Shown: positions 1 through 11,500 of the stretch, one piece after another
Layout: the number at the start of each line of letters is the position of its first letter
Numbering within the stretch: the stretch's first letter is position 1
Source: Symbiodinium natans
Taxonomy: Eukaryota > Sar > Dinophyceae > Suessiales > Symbiodiniaceae
NCBI GenBank assembly: GCA_905221605.1
Contig: CAJNDS010000098.1
Location: forward strand, 1-64,000
DNA length: 64,000 nucleotides
Reading direction: 5' to 3'
Notes under the pieces: generated by a model
Seen by the model: the letters and a program-made list of their open reading frames with translations, nothing else
What the model was told of the DNA's origin: nothing
Databases searched by the model: none
Program-made: the position numbers and the translations under genes

Positions 1-161
<161 letters not shown>

Positions 162-444
162 TTTGCGTGTGTGCTTGCGTGCGTTTGACTGAACGGGCTT
201 GTTCTGCCGCAGTCCTGAACATGGCTCTGAAAGTCAAGGGTGCCGATCGTTGGTTTTGGAAAGTAGTTTCCTGGCCGAAATTTGACAACGGGTTTCGGGA
301 AGCAGCGCTCGCGTGTGAGCTGGCAAGCTTTCACTTTGTGCTGGCGCTCGATTCGCCTCTGAGGGAGAGTTTGCTGCCAAATATCTGAGTCTGATCAAGG
401 ACGATCAGCCAGAGGTCCATACTGCGCTAGCAGAAAGAACACAG

Positions 445-1979
445 ATGCTTGAGCAGTTCTGGGTTTTAATCAAGGCCTCTGAGTCATGGTTCGATGAATC
501 GGTCGCTTTGCAGACTGGCGCCGGCCATGCTCTCAAAAGAGGCTTCGGCGAGTTAAGTCAAGCCTCTGTGCCCGCTCGAAGTCGTGAAGACCCTTCTACC
601 GCCCCCCAAGCTTCCGAGGCCGAAAGCCAGGTTGATCAACCAACCTGCAAGCTCGTCTACAACTCCGCTTCTTGATCAAGAGCTGGCTGAGAAGCAGAAG
701 TGGGCTCAACGGTTGAAGATGATAGCCGAGAGGGCCGGCGATCATGCGTCGCCCTCAGGTGGGCCGCCAGCTGCAGAGGTGCTCTCGTCCGCGGAAAAGG
801 CTCGTCTTCGGCGTCTGGTTTTCACATCAGGGGCGCCGAGTACCATGGCAGGCCATATTCGCAGGTATGAGAAACTTGAGGATTGGGCGGCTTCGATCGC
901 TATGCCGCTCTACCCCATCTCTGTGGATAGAATCCTTAAGTGTACCCTGTACTTGGATTCCAAGGAATGTGGCCCCACCGTTCTGCCGTCCCTCCGGACA
1001 GCCATAAAGTGGGTCGCTTTCCGTATCGACTTGGATCCCGGATCTGGACGATGCTAGGATCCTCGCCCTTGAGAAACAGATCTTTGATAAGAGGGGCAAG
1101 CCGCTCAAGGAGGCACCGGCTTTTCCACTTCCTCCCGTGGTGGCTTTGGAGATGGCGATCACTGTGCGCATCTTCCTCTGGTGCGTCACGTGCGTGATCA
1201 TGGCCTCTCTCAGGTTTGATGATGCTGTTCATGTGAAGCCCAATGAGCTCGAGATGAACGAGGAGGGCCTCTTCGGAGTTTCATGGCAAACAAAAACAGA
1301 ACGAAAGCGCCGAGGCACCAAGTTCTTGGTCCCCGATGTTTCTTTTGGTCATGTTCCGTGGCTTCGCGCTGGCTGGTCTTTGTTCCAAGCTCACTTTGCT
1401 GGGGATCTGGATAGGGACTTCTGGGTGCCCGAGCTCAACACCCGGGAGGCCTTCACAAGTCACGCCCCAGCCTATGACAGGTCCCTGCAATGGCTCGTTC
1501 ACTGTCTTTGGCGTGTCGGTCATGATGCTCAGCTGAACCAGGACATCCTGACGGCGATCCCCGCTCTCAAGTGGCACTCATGTAGAGTGACACTGCTGGA
1601 TCAAGCGGTCCGACAGGGACATCAAGCTCCTAGCATTGGCCTTCAGGCCAACTGGAAGAATCCATGCCCGCTCGTCCAGAAGTACGCTCGCTCGCGGACA
1701 GGTGTGTCCGCCAACGTGGTCAAAGACATTGTGGCGGACTACAAACGACGCCACGATCCCAAATGCGTTCTCCCCGACGATGAGGTCGACGACGGGGAGG
1801 ACTTCGAGCTCAGCGCGACGGAGTTCTTCACCAAGAATCCTAAGAAAGGCTCCGCTTATGAGCGCAAGATCCATGTGTGCTCGGCCGAAGACATGCAGAC
1901 GAGCGCCTGTGGTCGTGCCCGCGCTGAGGACTGTGTTCACATCGGTGCGCTGCTACCAGATGTGCAACTTTTTTTGTAA
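445..1979 (+). pseudogene. Tyrosine recombinase (YR) of DIRS-like element, frameshifted
   Basis: Tyrosine recombinases cut and rejoin DNA through a covalent phosphotyrosine and insert circular DIRS-type cDNA. The C-terminal catalytic half reads from about 1023 to 1979. The first catalytic Arg is in SLRFDD (1212-1214), a Lys-rich beta-hairpin QTKTERKRRG follows, then the H-x-x-R box WHSCR (His 1575-1577, Arg 1584-1586), the Trp of NWKNP (1653-1655) and the nucleophile Tyr of QKYARS (1683-1685). All catalytic residues are therefore present. The N-terminal half is in two other frames (445-675, then 584-1057) and one base must be gained or lost near 1040 to enter the catalytic frame. After the Tyr comes an acidic tail and a stop at 1977-1979. 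Confident as a recombinase; assignment to the same element as the next genes rests on order and strand. Confidence 0.85.
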
Positions 1980-2056
1980 GCATTGTGCACGCGCTCGGCC
2001 TGACGTTGCGCGCGCATAATGTCGAGCTCGCTTGACCCAGCTTTGAGTTAAAGATT

Positions 2057-3342
2057 GTGATCTTTTCTGTTCCCTCCCGACCCTCCCGAGTTGGGTCCTC
2101 TTTGTTGTTCTTTAAGAGACAGGCAGCCGTGGCTCGCAGCTCCCATCTCTCCTTCGCATTGCTCGCCATCATGGTGGATCGCACTCTGTACCCCGACGAC
2201 AAAATCCCGGAATTGGCCGTTCGGCAGATTTTTGGCAGGAATCGTCTGCCAGAGCCCTTGTGCTTGCTCCTTGCGGACAATGGTCTCAATACGGTGGCCA
2301 CGCTTTCCATGCTCGGGGACACCGTTGCAGTTGTCAAGACCACCATGAAGGCGATCGTCCAACAAGTTCGGACCTTCGCCGGCGGCCCCAGGAGCATGTC
2401 TCGGCTCGACGCGCTCGCATGGAAGAGGAACCCAGCAAAGTGCCGGAGATCCCCGGGGGAGCTCTTTGTGGCGGCGCGCCCCGACGTGCTCCTCACTTAT
2501 CACAACCACGGGGCTGCCTTCTACGAGGTCGCCGAGATGCGAACTCGTAACGAGACGATCGTCCAAACAGCTAGTTTGGCCAAAACATCGGAGGATCTCC
2601 TGCGAGTGGTCCAAACAGACTCCAAATCCGCCATCGCCTCGGAGTCCCAAGTCATGGACCGTCTTCACGCCTTCTTCGTGGCGCTGGAGTTCCTCAACAT
2701 CTGCGAGTTCTCCTTTGCGGCGGGTCCTCTTCGCTACTTGGCTGAGCTCGAAGAGTGGCGTCATGAGAACCGCGGCTTAGCAGTTCTGCTGTCGGCAGAC
2801 ACCCTCCTCCGGCGCAAGGTCTACAAGCTCAACAACGACAAGCGCAAGGACTACCCCACCTTCTCAGCAGCTCTGCTGCAGGTGCTGGAACACCGTAAGC
2901 AGCTCTGGAACGATGCTCGCTCAGCCGCCGAGTTGGACAAGGTCAAACAAATATGGAATTCGATGTGGGGGCGCGCGGGGTCAAGCGCTCGCGCTCGCCT
3001 ACACCGGAAGCCGCCATCCCAAAGGACAAAGCAGCTCGGGCCCGTCGCAACAAAGCCAAACGGGACAAGCAGAAGCAGCTCTTCAAGCAGCTCAAAGAGG
3101 AGAAAGCAAGTGGAAAAGGCAGGGGCAAAGATCGCGGTGCCGAAGGACGAGTTAAGCTCCTTGCCCGTGACACGCGCGTGCCTGAAGCGGAGTGGAAGAA
3201 GCTCATGTCGTTCACATACACAGGTCGCAAGCGTTGCCCCTGGTACAACTGTTCCCTGGGATGCCGCTTCGGTGACTCATGCAAAGATGATCACTCTTGC
3301 GTGCAGTGTGGTCAGAAGCACCCCTATCATGGGAACCATTGA
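2057..3342 (+). pseudogene. Gag-like protein with C-terminal CCCH zinc finger, frameshifted
   Basis: A likely start is the Met before VDRTLYPDDKIPELAVRQIF at about 2171. A long helical, uncharacterised N-terminal region follows (to about 2960), then a basic RSRSPTPE-type linker and Lys/Arg-rich stretch. It ends in a C-x8-C-x5-C-x3-H finger (about 3235-3291) and a short CxxC/HxxxxH tail with a stop at 3340-3342. CCCH and related fingers at the C-terminus of Gag-like proteins bind element RNA in DIRS-type and other retroelements. The linker is in a different frame from the N-terminal region (change between about 2950 and 2975). It follows the recombinase by fewer than 200 bases. After the stop the same frame stays open as a Pro-rich stretch to about 3510. 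I recognise the finger; the N-terminal part only by position. Confidence 0.7.
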
Positions 3343-3494
3343 GAGGCGCTGGCCCCTCCGCCCGGGGACTTTTCTGCTCCGGCGGAGGGGCCGCCGCCGC
3401 CTCAACGGAATCCACATGGGAATGTGTTCTGTGAGTCAGCGGTTGACGCTGCCCGTTCGCAGCTGAATGCTGATTCGTCTCAGTCTACGTACCC

Positions 3495-4220
3495 GTGGCG
3501 CAGGACCTGATGGACGCCGCCTTCTTCGGCTTCCTCATCACCCTTCTGCTCGCAGGGGCCGTGTTCTTCTTGCATCTCGGAACGCCCTGCGGCACCTTCA
3601 GCATTGTTCGTGCACGACAACCAGGGCCAGTGCCACTTCGTTCAATAGGCCAACCTCTCGGTCTGGATGGCCTTGATCCAAGTAAGCATGACGATCTTTG
3701 GCTTGGCAACCATCTGCTCTTTCTCTCCATCGAGCTCATGGAAGCAGTGTTACAAACGGGAGGAGATGTCTCTCTCGAGAACCCGGCTGATAGCATTATG
3801 TGGCTTGTTCCGCCAGTGATGGAGCTCATGGCAAAGTTCGCGCTGCAGTTCGCCTACTTGGATCAGTGCGAGTTTGGTGCCAACTCCAAGAAGCCCGCAC
3901 GGTTTCTGATCTCCCATGCAGCATCCGGGCAGGGCATGCGTACCTGCTCGCGACGCCATCAGCGCAAGAAGCTGCTCGGTAAGACTTTCTGGCGTGGCCG
4001 TTGGGTCTGCTCCACTAAGGCAGCTCAGGTCTACCCCCAGCCGCTGTGTCGAACGCTGGCAAGGGCGGTGCATCACATCCATAACCGCTCGTGCCCTCAG
4101 TTTTCTGTCGCAGCTTTGCGCTGGTGGTGGGCCAGGCCGCTGCTTGGAAACTGCGTCGTCAGGCCCACGGCGCCGCTCTTGCGCAAGCAGCAGGCTACCA
4201 GCTCAAGAGGGGGGCTGTAA
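3495..4220 (+). pseudogene. Cytosine-methyltransferase-like domain (PC...ENP) of the retroelement
   Basis: The frame carries LGTPCGTFS (Pro-Cys at residues 31-32), then PLRS, a GNHLL segment and SLENPADS (ENP at residues 95-97). In C5 cytosine methyltransferases the PC dipeptide of motif IV carries the catalytic Cys, and an EN dipeptide in motif VI contacts the cytosine; spacing and order here fit that scheme. I see no AdoMet-binding FxGxG motif, so either the domain is permuted or truncated, or it is a derived protein using the same fold. The frame has no in-frame Met context that decides the start; it is simply open from about 3477. It runs into the reverse-transcriptase region, whose frame takes over near 4091. 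Alternatives: an unknown DIRS accessory domain. Moderate confidence in the motif, low in enzymatic activity. Confidence 0.5.
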
Positions 4221-5054
4221 AGCCCCTGCTGGATTGCGAAGTCGAGCCCGGCGAGGCGATCGCGTGGGCGCTCAAGGTCGACCGCCCGTTCTCAGTGCCG
4301 CCGCCCCTCTCCCAGCAGCTCCTTGACAAAACTCAACTGGTGACGACGCAAGGCGCGGCTCTGAACTCCGCTCGCCGTCGGGATCTGGACTTCTGGAAAC
4401 AGCTGGCCGAGCTCCTGCTGCCATCCACCGCACGAATGATCGATTCGCTTCCTGATCCTGCTCTTCGTCGTCTCCTTCGTGGACAAGCTGACGGGCGGCC
4501 CTGCCAATTGGGTGTGACTTGCCACGTCGCTCTCTACAAGGCCTTGTTGCTTCGGGCAGGCTCGCTCGACAAAGCTTTGCCTGAGCTCTTGCTGCGTGGT
4601 TTCCCGATCGTGGGACCGATCTCGCAATCCGGTCGTTGGCCGACTTATGAGAAACAGCAGACGGTCCTTTCCATTGAGCATGCTCTGGCTCGGGCCTGGG
4701 AAATTCGGGCTAAGATCCTTAAGCGGGTTCGGTTTCTGACGAGTTGAGGTCCATTTGGAAAGCCTCACTTGAGGACGTTGATGCCTTGGCCCTTTCGCGA
4801 CCGAGGCGGAGGTCTCTGCATGTGTGGGGGCAGACGACTGGATCCCGACCCAGAGGTTCGCAGTCGTGCAGAAGAACAAAGTCCGCGGTTGCGATAGTGC
4901 CACCTCCAACCTCATCAACCAGATCACACAGATCGTCGAGAAGCTCCAGCTCCCGGGAACGGACCTGAATGTAGCGGCTCTTCGCGAACTGCGTTCCCGC
5001 TCGGGGGAGGCAAAGCTGCCCATCTGCTGGCCAGAGTTTTTCATCCATGGCTGA
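4091..5054 (+). pseudogene. Reverse transcriptase N-terminal part, truncated and frameshifted
   Basis: The first frame (4091-4747) is a helical connector ending in LLLRGFPIVGPI, typical of the region preceding the fingers of DIRS-type reverse transcriptases. After a frame change between 4745 and 4800 the frame reads DDWIPTQRFAVVQKNKVR, then CDSATSNLINQ and EKLQLPG. The pattern W-x-P-x-x-RF-x-V-x-Q-x-x-K-x-R followed by C-D and N is the beta-hairpin opening of the polymerase fingers. The frame closes at 5052-5054 after PICWPEFFIHG, before the palm motifs (no YxDD), so the copy ends inside the fingers. Sequence after 5060 becomes TTTAGGG-like, marking the truncation point. Confidence 0.7.
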
Positions 5055-5059
5055 TGTGA

Positions 5060-6540
5060 AGTTCGAATGAAAAACTTCCCGCGCGGGATCTCCCAAAGCC
5101 CGAAGCCCGCCAGATGCTTGAACATGTTTTCCATTGGGACACTCCTTAATTACCGTTGCATTCAGGCTGTAATGGGAAAGGGTTAAAGGGTTTAGGGTTG
5201 AGGGGTTGGGGTTGAGGGTTCAGGGCGTGAATGCTTAATGTTCTACCGGTGCCATTTTGGGGATCAGGGTTTAGCTTGTTGCCCCGTGACAACTCAGATG
5301 GGATCACCAAGTGCTTCTTCTTCCTCTCTCTCTACCCTGGCCCTGGAACCTCTATGTCTATACTGTCTATATTCTATAAAACTTCAGGCGAATGGTACAC
5401 CATGTTGGCGAATGAGATATGGTTTGCCTGTTATATCAGCGTGAGTCTTTTGGTCCGCAGCATTTCCCAACCTGAGAACTCAGAAGCCAGTGAGACGCGC
5501 CGTCGTGCCAGCTGCCTCCGTTGCGAAGAAGGAAACTCCGGGTCATCCATGTCTTTCTTGCCCAGTGTATTTCTATAGTTGGTGCTTTTCGGAACAAAAG
5601 CTTGTCTTGTAGCCGAGATGACGGAGCACCTATTGCACGGGGGCATGAAAGTGCTTTTGTTCAACTCTGCTTCTGTGCTTCGTGGACCTGTTTTGGTTTA
5701 ATTACTAGATTCTAGGCCCGTGCGTGGACCATGCAATGAGAAACCGTGCGCAGAGACTTGTGGCTCACGCTTAGTGGCTTAGTGGAGTTGCGTGTGCAAT
5801 CATTTGCACAGTACTAGATCGAGTACACAATAGTTTTACTATGACCATGAGTTTTGTTATTCAATCTTTCTAGGCCCTTGAATGTAGTCACGGTTTAGGG
5901 TTATGGGTTTGCAGCTTTCGGAAAGCCTTTCCCTAGCATAAACAAAATGTGATAGCAACATAATGAATGTAAGGCCGTCAGGTGCTTATGAAAAAACCAA
6001 CCCAGGACTTCGGAGTTCACTTTACCGTTAGGTCGCCTACTTCCGGGCGAACTCATGACTTTACCGAATATACCCCCCTTATCTTGCCCCCCTTATGCCT
6101 CGCCTGTGATTATACTTTACCCTGCCAGCGCCATGGAGCCACCCGAGCTATCCTTCTTTGGCAGGCCCAGCTGTTGACTTGGGGAATCCCAAGTCCCACG
6201 TCCTCAAACCCCGAACCCTAAACTGCAACTACGGCCCCGTCCAGCTCTATAATACTGCCAAAAGAAAGAACGGCCCTGGGTTTGGGGCCCTTCGGCCAAA
6301 GAGGGTTTGAGGTTTGGGTTTATAGGCTTTCGAGGTTCTGCAGGCTTACCGCTGTGGCGGCTATGGGGTTGAGGGCCTAGGGGGGCGAATAGGGTTTAAA
6401 GGGTTTAGGGTTCAAAGGGTTTATAGGGATTGGGATTCCAAATGCTTCTCTCAGAACTAGTCGTAGTCTTTGTAGGATCCACGAAGCCTCGAGCCCAGAA
6501 ATCCCCACCCCCCCAAACCATCCTTATCGTCCTAAACCCT
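5060..6540. other. Sparse region, no assured gene
   Basis: Contains degenerate telomere-like stretches (5166-5225, 6377-6430). An open frame at 5231-5578 (115 codons, Met at 5231) has no recognisable domain. Inside it, cttcag at 5381 and GTGAGT at 5441 could bracket an exon, but nothing ties these to a gene. Confidence 0.4.
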
Positions 6541-6853
6541 GATCTTCGGTTCTGGTTCGAGCTTCGGAGAGGGGGTAAGCGAAGCCCAGGATGCCATCCA
6601 GTGGCTCTTCTGTGGGCGGCCGGAGCGGGGCCAAGCCGGTTTTCATGTGATCAGTAGTTCAGTTCCAGGTTTTTCTGGCAATTGCAATGGCGTTGGCCCC
6701 GAGGAGACTTCCTTTGGCCTCGTGCCTGATGCTGCCGAAAACGGCTTGGCCCAGGTGCGCAGATTGCTAACCAGGGATGCGCCGCCCCAGAATCATGCCA
6801 GAACCATGAGTTGGACCCTCTTTAGATGCTATATGATGCTATCCTCCTTCCAG
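6541..6853 (+). CDS. Exon-like coding segment (unassigned)
   Basis: Open for over 100 codons in one frame from IFGSGSSFGEGVSEAQDAIQ through GPEETSFGLVPDAAENGLAQ, ending at a possible GT donor (cttccag|gtgttt, 6854). Composition is protein-like. No family recognised. It lies upstream of the DGK exons on the same strand and could be its 5' part or a separate gene. Confidence 0.35.
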
Positions 6854-7244
6854 GTGTTTTCAATGAAGCCGCACCCACAGCAGCCCCGGGTTTCTATTTG
6901 CTTCAGTTATGGGGGGATGCCATGGGATCCCCCACCGACCAGTCGCCCCCGGCAGGCACCTGCTGCAGACGCGGCTGCCGACCAACTGTTCCAGGTATTG
7001 TGCTGAACGAATGCGTTGGGTTTGACGTGCTGGTGTGAGATCATGCTTGTTCCTGGTTTGGTTTTCTGCGGGGGGGGGGGGCTGCCTCACGGGGGCCCCG
7101 CAACGAAAAGACTCCCCGAAAAGACCCTGCTCACATTCAACAACAGTGCGAACGCATTGTGCTCAACTTCAAGTGATTGCGCTTAAACTCCCTAAATCCC
7201 TGAACCGAAATCCTAAACTCCCTAATTCCATGATTCCTAAGTAG

Positions 7245-7303
7245 GCTTCGTGCGACCGAAGGTGGACGAGTCCATTCAACAAGATGACGGGGAGCGCCTC
7301 ACT
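7245..7303 (+). CDS. Exon-like segment with GTAAGG donor (unassigned)
   Basis: A tag acceptor at 7242-7244 and a GTAAGG donor at 7304 frame GFVRPKVDESIQQDDGERLT. Acidic, protein-like, unrecognised. Possibly a 5' exon of the DGK gene downstream. Confidence 0.4.
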
Positions 7304-7620
7304 GTAAGGAATTTGGGCTGGCGCCAGGTCTTGCGGTTTAGGGTTCAGGGTGCCACCTGCCGTAAACGCCTGTAGGGAGGCTCCGCCTTCCTAAACAAAC
7401 TGTAGTCACTAGAAAAAAGTGAACCTACCCCTACATGAACCCTAAACCTCCCCATTCATGAGGCACGAGTGGTCGGAGGAAGCCGGTGAGGGTGCGGAGT
7501 ACAGCGAGGGGGGCGGGGGGGTGGGGGGCCCAACTGAGGGTTTCGTGTAGTGGGTGTTTGGGTGCAAGGCGGGCTAGAAGAGACCCTAGGCCCTAGAGTC
7601 CCCTGAAAGCCCGAAAGCCC

Positions 7621-7665
7621 GAACATGCGGAGGACTTCGGTGGGGACGGCTATGAGCTCTATGGG
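7621..7665 (+). CDS. Short acidic exon-like segment (unassigned)
   Basis: Reads EHAEDFGGDGYELYG and is followed by a possible GC donor at about 7666. Supported only by composition and position on the coding strand. Confidence 0.25.
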
Positions 7666-7669
7666 GCCT

Positions 7670-8440
7670 CATCGTTCTTGAGCGGATGCTGTGCTTTTGC
7701 GAACGCGGAGAGGCGAACAGCTTTCACCAGTCACATATATATATATACACATATATATATATGTTTATTTATTTATACATAGCTTTAACCGCTTACCAGT
7801 GTCGGTTTGCTGCCAATGCGGGGCAAGCAAACCCATGTTCAGCAATCTCTGAAAGAGAGGGTGCAACGTGTAAGAGAAGAGGAGGCCTGAATTAGGGGTG
7901 GGGTGACCACACTCTTGGTGGAACAGGCATGCTGCGCGTTTTTGCCTCCTACTTCGGAAGCCGCAACTCAACTATCGTGGATGCTTATGGGTGCTTCGAA
8001 GGCTGAGCATCTCTGAACCCTGAGGCCTTAAAGGCCCGTACTTCCTGAGGTGGCTGCCCTGCCCGCGGCGCCGCAGCCAGGACTCCCCCGCGCTTGGGGA
8101 GGGCTGGGGCTCTTTTTTGACCCCTGGCTGTGCATGTGTGCATGGGTGCCGGGCTCACAACTGCAGCCCTCAAGTCCTCCAGCCTGAACCGCAATCCTGA
8201 ACCGAGCCCCTTCACCCTCAAGGGCCCTTGCCACCGCCGCGGCGGGGCCTGCTTCCAGGGTGCCTCCCAAATTGGGAGGACTTCCTTGCGCATGCTGGTG
8301 CACGCTGGGCTATGCTGGGCTATTGTAAGGGTCTTGAGACAACAGATTTGGGCTTGAGGGTGTTCTCACCTGGAGCCTTTGCTTCAGGAACCAGGGCTTT
8401 CAACAGAGCGGCGGGATTGAATTGGTTGTGATTCCTCTTT
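7670..8440. other. No gene recognised
   Basis: Contains an AT microsatellite (7734-7782) and GC-rich sequence without a frame I would call coding. Confidence 0.4.
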
Positions 8441-8446
8441 CTGCAG

Positions 8447-8539
8447 AGCTCAGATGGTCCCGTGCCAGGATCGGCACAGGGCGAGCAGATGTTGCTTTGG
8501 ATGTTCAATTTTCCTCTGCTCGACCCCATGCCTGAGCAG
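8447..8539 (+). CDS. DGK: DGK exon, start of catalytic domain
   Basis: Acceptor cctctttctgcag ends at 8446. Reads SSDGPVPGSAQGEQMLLWMF to LLDPMPEQ; the G-EQ-LL---F pattern fits the region just after NPKSGG of DGKs. It joins the next exon in phase 0; the donor starts GA or is shifted within a shared CAGG. Confidence 0.6.
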
Positions 8540-11500
8540 GAAAAAGGAAGGGCTCCCTTCTGTGCTTGTCCTGCTCTGTGTGCAAGTGATTAAGCGAGAG
8601 CTCGCTCGAGCGTACCTGCTTTGCTAAGTGTTCTTTGTTGTCTTCCTTGTCTTCTTTGTTGTCTTCTGTATTCTTCGTTGCCTTCCTTGTTGATTTTGTT
8701 GTCTGTTCTGTTGTCTTCTTTGTTGTCTTCTTTGTTGTGTTCTTTGTTGGTTGTCCTCATTCCCTGAAGCCTCAATCTCAGCCCTCAGCTGGCTGTTTGC
8801 AGGTCTTCCTGGACGCTCCGCAGCCCTTTATGGCTGAGGGCCCAGACAACAAGAAGGCGGGGACGTGTTCCTTCACTCTCCCCCTCATGGCTTATCGCAG
8901 CCCTCCAATGACCCCGAAGCCCAACACCCCGAACCCGAACCTTAGGGTTAGCTTTTAGGGCTGAGGGATGCTGAGGGTTTATGGTTTAGGGTTTCGGGTT
9001 TAGGGTTTAGGGTTTAGGGTTCAGGGTTCAGGGTTTCGGGTTTAGGGTTTCGGGTTTAGGGTTTAGGGTTTAGGCTTCAGGGTTAATGTCGTAATAATGT
9101 AATAATGGCACTAGCACTGAACACGAGACTTGCAAAGCCTACGCCGCCGCCTTTTTCAGTCCCGTCTTCATTCAATAGGTCCTGTCTCAGCCTTACCTCG
9201 CCCAGAGATCCCACATCAACCACCGATCAAAGCAACTCAACCTCCAACCCCAAGCAGGGTTTAGGGTTTAGGGTTTAGGGTTTCGGGTTTAGGGTTTAGG
9301 GTTTAGGGATATAAACACCCAAACCCGGAACACCTTCCACGTTGCCGCCAAGAAGGTGAACCTCCACATATACTCGATGCTGGATGGACCACCTGGCAAC
9401 AAGCCGGGCTTTCACAAGCTCAGAGAGGCGACTTTCGTTGTTGTGTCAGTGTGCGTCTCGTTCTTCAAGGATTGTCAGGGCGTTGTTGAGATGCCACACT
9501 TTGAGGTCCAGAAAGAAGGGGGGGGGTTGGGGTTCAACCCACAATAATGATGGATTTGGGTTGCTTTGTTTGAGGGGGAGGCAGAGCTGGATGGTTCTCT
9601 GTGCTGCTTCTTCCGGTGCGGCTCGTGCGAGAGTAGGGCAGGAGCACGACAAGAATAGCACATCACGACGAAACAACATTCGGTTTCGTTCGAAAAAGCT
9701 CGACGCATCACCGCACGAGCCGCTCGTGCGGCAAACAACAGTTTCCGGCAGACTCGATTCTTCGGCAGCGTTTCCGCATCAGTCTGGAGGTAGCCGCCAG
9801 TGCTTTTGAGACGGTCTTTTAAAGGTGGTGCGTCTTCCCCGGTAAAGGGCCACTCCTCCCACCATGAGGCAAACAAGGCTGCGATGAGCTCGAGTTGCAA
9901 AGTTGCCAAGCGCCAAGGCTCTTCCAAGAAAACAACTCGAAAGCATCGCAGTGCAGTTCCGATTCCAGCGTCTCCCCCAAGACGCTTGCGCTTCCACTCC
10001 CGCAAATGAATGGCCGCCGCAAGGTTGCCCGGCCCCCCACGTCATAAACACACCAAGCCCTGGTTCACACTTGCCAAGAGCAGCTTTGCACTGTTGATAA
10101 CCGGCCTTACAGCTAACCTCGCACAAGAGAAACCCATATGGACTTTCGAGGGGACTCTTGGGAAACTCTCGCTTCATCTCTCTTTCTCTTGGAGAGGCGC
10201 GCCGGCTGCCGCGCTATAGTAGCATACAAGTACCTATGAGTCACATACCCAATTTGGAGGTGCGGGTTGCAAGATGGATAGAAGGAACAAAGCACGTCGT
10301 TTTCTGGGCAGAATCAGGTCTACCATGCTCGGGCTCGTTCACACCGCCTCCATCCCCTTGTCCTTCTCCACCTCTTCCCTCTCTTGCCTGGCATAGATGA
10401 AGAACCAGACAATTACAGCTACGTTTATAGTTGAAAGCAGAGCAGCTTGGGATGTTCCCCTTATACTAATAGGGATTAACATAGCACCCCTATGAAAATC
10501 GCAATTAAGGACTGCTAGTACAAGGGGGAACATCCCAAGCAGCAGCCACAAAAGGGCTCGGACAGGTCATCGCCCGTCGAGCTGGCGCGCCCGTGAGGGC
10601 CATCGTCGGTGGCGGCGATGGAACTGTGAGGAGCTGAGCAAGCTCGAAGCAGAGGGTTTAGGGTTCAGGGATTAGGGTGGGTGGCTTAGGGTTGAGGCAA
10701 GGGGAGAAGGCACTTAGCAGCCATCAAGACTGCAAATGGAGCCCACAGTGGGTCTCCAACTTTGGGCTGCGCTTACTCTTCCCAGCGTCAGCCTCCCAAC
10801 ATTGTAAAAACCCCTGGTCGGATTGTTTTCCGTTGCCCCTGCGAACTTTTGCCTTTGCGCCGCGCAATGCGTGTGGGTCTGCTCGGAAGCTCTCAGAGTG
10901 TCCTGCCCCAGGGCGCCCTCGAAGTTCAGATTCCACCCCGTTTCGGGGGGCCTTTGGGTGCCCCCGAGCCCGAAAGCGAAAGCGCCAACAAAAGCCCATG
11001 GCTGCAGGTCATGTGGGCAGATTCGGAGGCGCCGAGTCTCGGATTTGTATGGGGAACCCGGAAGGAAATCAGATTCTGAGTTGCGTAGGCTTTAGGGTTT
11101 AGGGTTTAGTTAGGGTTTAGGGTTTTAAGAGCCTTAAGAGCCCGGATCTTTGCTTCAGCATGCAAGAAGGCAGGCGCAGACGCCGCAAAATCCTGGACCA
11201 TTTCAAGAGCTCTGCCGGCCCTTTTGTCGTAGCAGAACCCCCCCAAAGGAAGCCCAGCTTGCACAGAGAGGTTGTGTACGATTTGGGTGGCCCCTCTGCG
11301 AGGCAAAGTTAAGGCAAAGTTAACGTTCTGTGGTTTTGCGTGAGGCTCTTAAGTTGGAACTCCCCAACTCCCCCCCCCCCCTTGATATCTGAACTGCGTT
11401 CAAAAGTGAGATCTCGAAGCTGAACTGAGCACCCAGAAATTGGCACCGAGCAAACCATATGAAAGGTTTGTACTGCAAAAAAAGGGTGGGCCCTCCCCGG

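Larger units (their letters stand above)
192..5060 (+). mobile_element. Decayed DIRS-like (tyrosine recombinase) retroelement, 3' truncated
   Basis: Four retroelement modules lie head to tail on + : tyrosine recombinase (584-1979), Gag-like protein with CCCH finger (2057-3342), a domain with cytosine-methyltransferase-like motifs (3495-4220) and the N-terminal part of a reverse transcriptase (4091-5054). A recombinase in place of a DDE integrase is the hallmark of DIRS-group elements. At least five frame changes are needed to read the modules (near 1040, 2960, 3340-3490, 4090 and 4750-4800), so this copy is dead. The reverse transcriptase breaks off before its catalytic YxDD block and no RNase H is seen, so the 3' part is lost. 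I could not find terminal repeats. In the DIRS elements I know the recombinase usually lies downstream of Gag, so the order here is unusual or the result of rearrangement. Confidence 0.75.
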
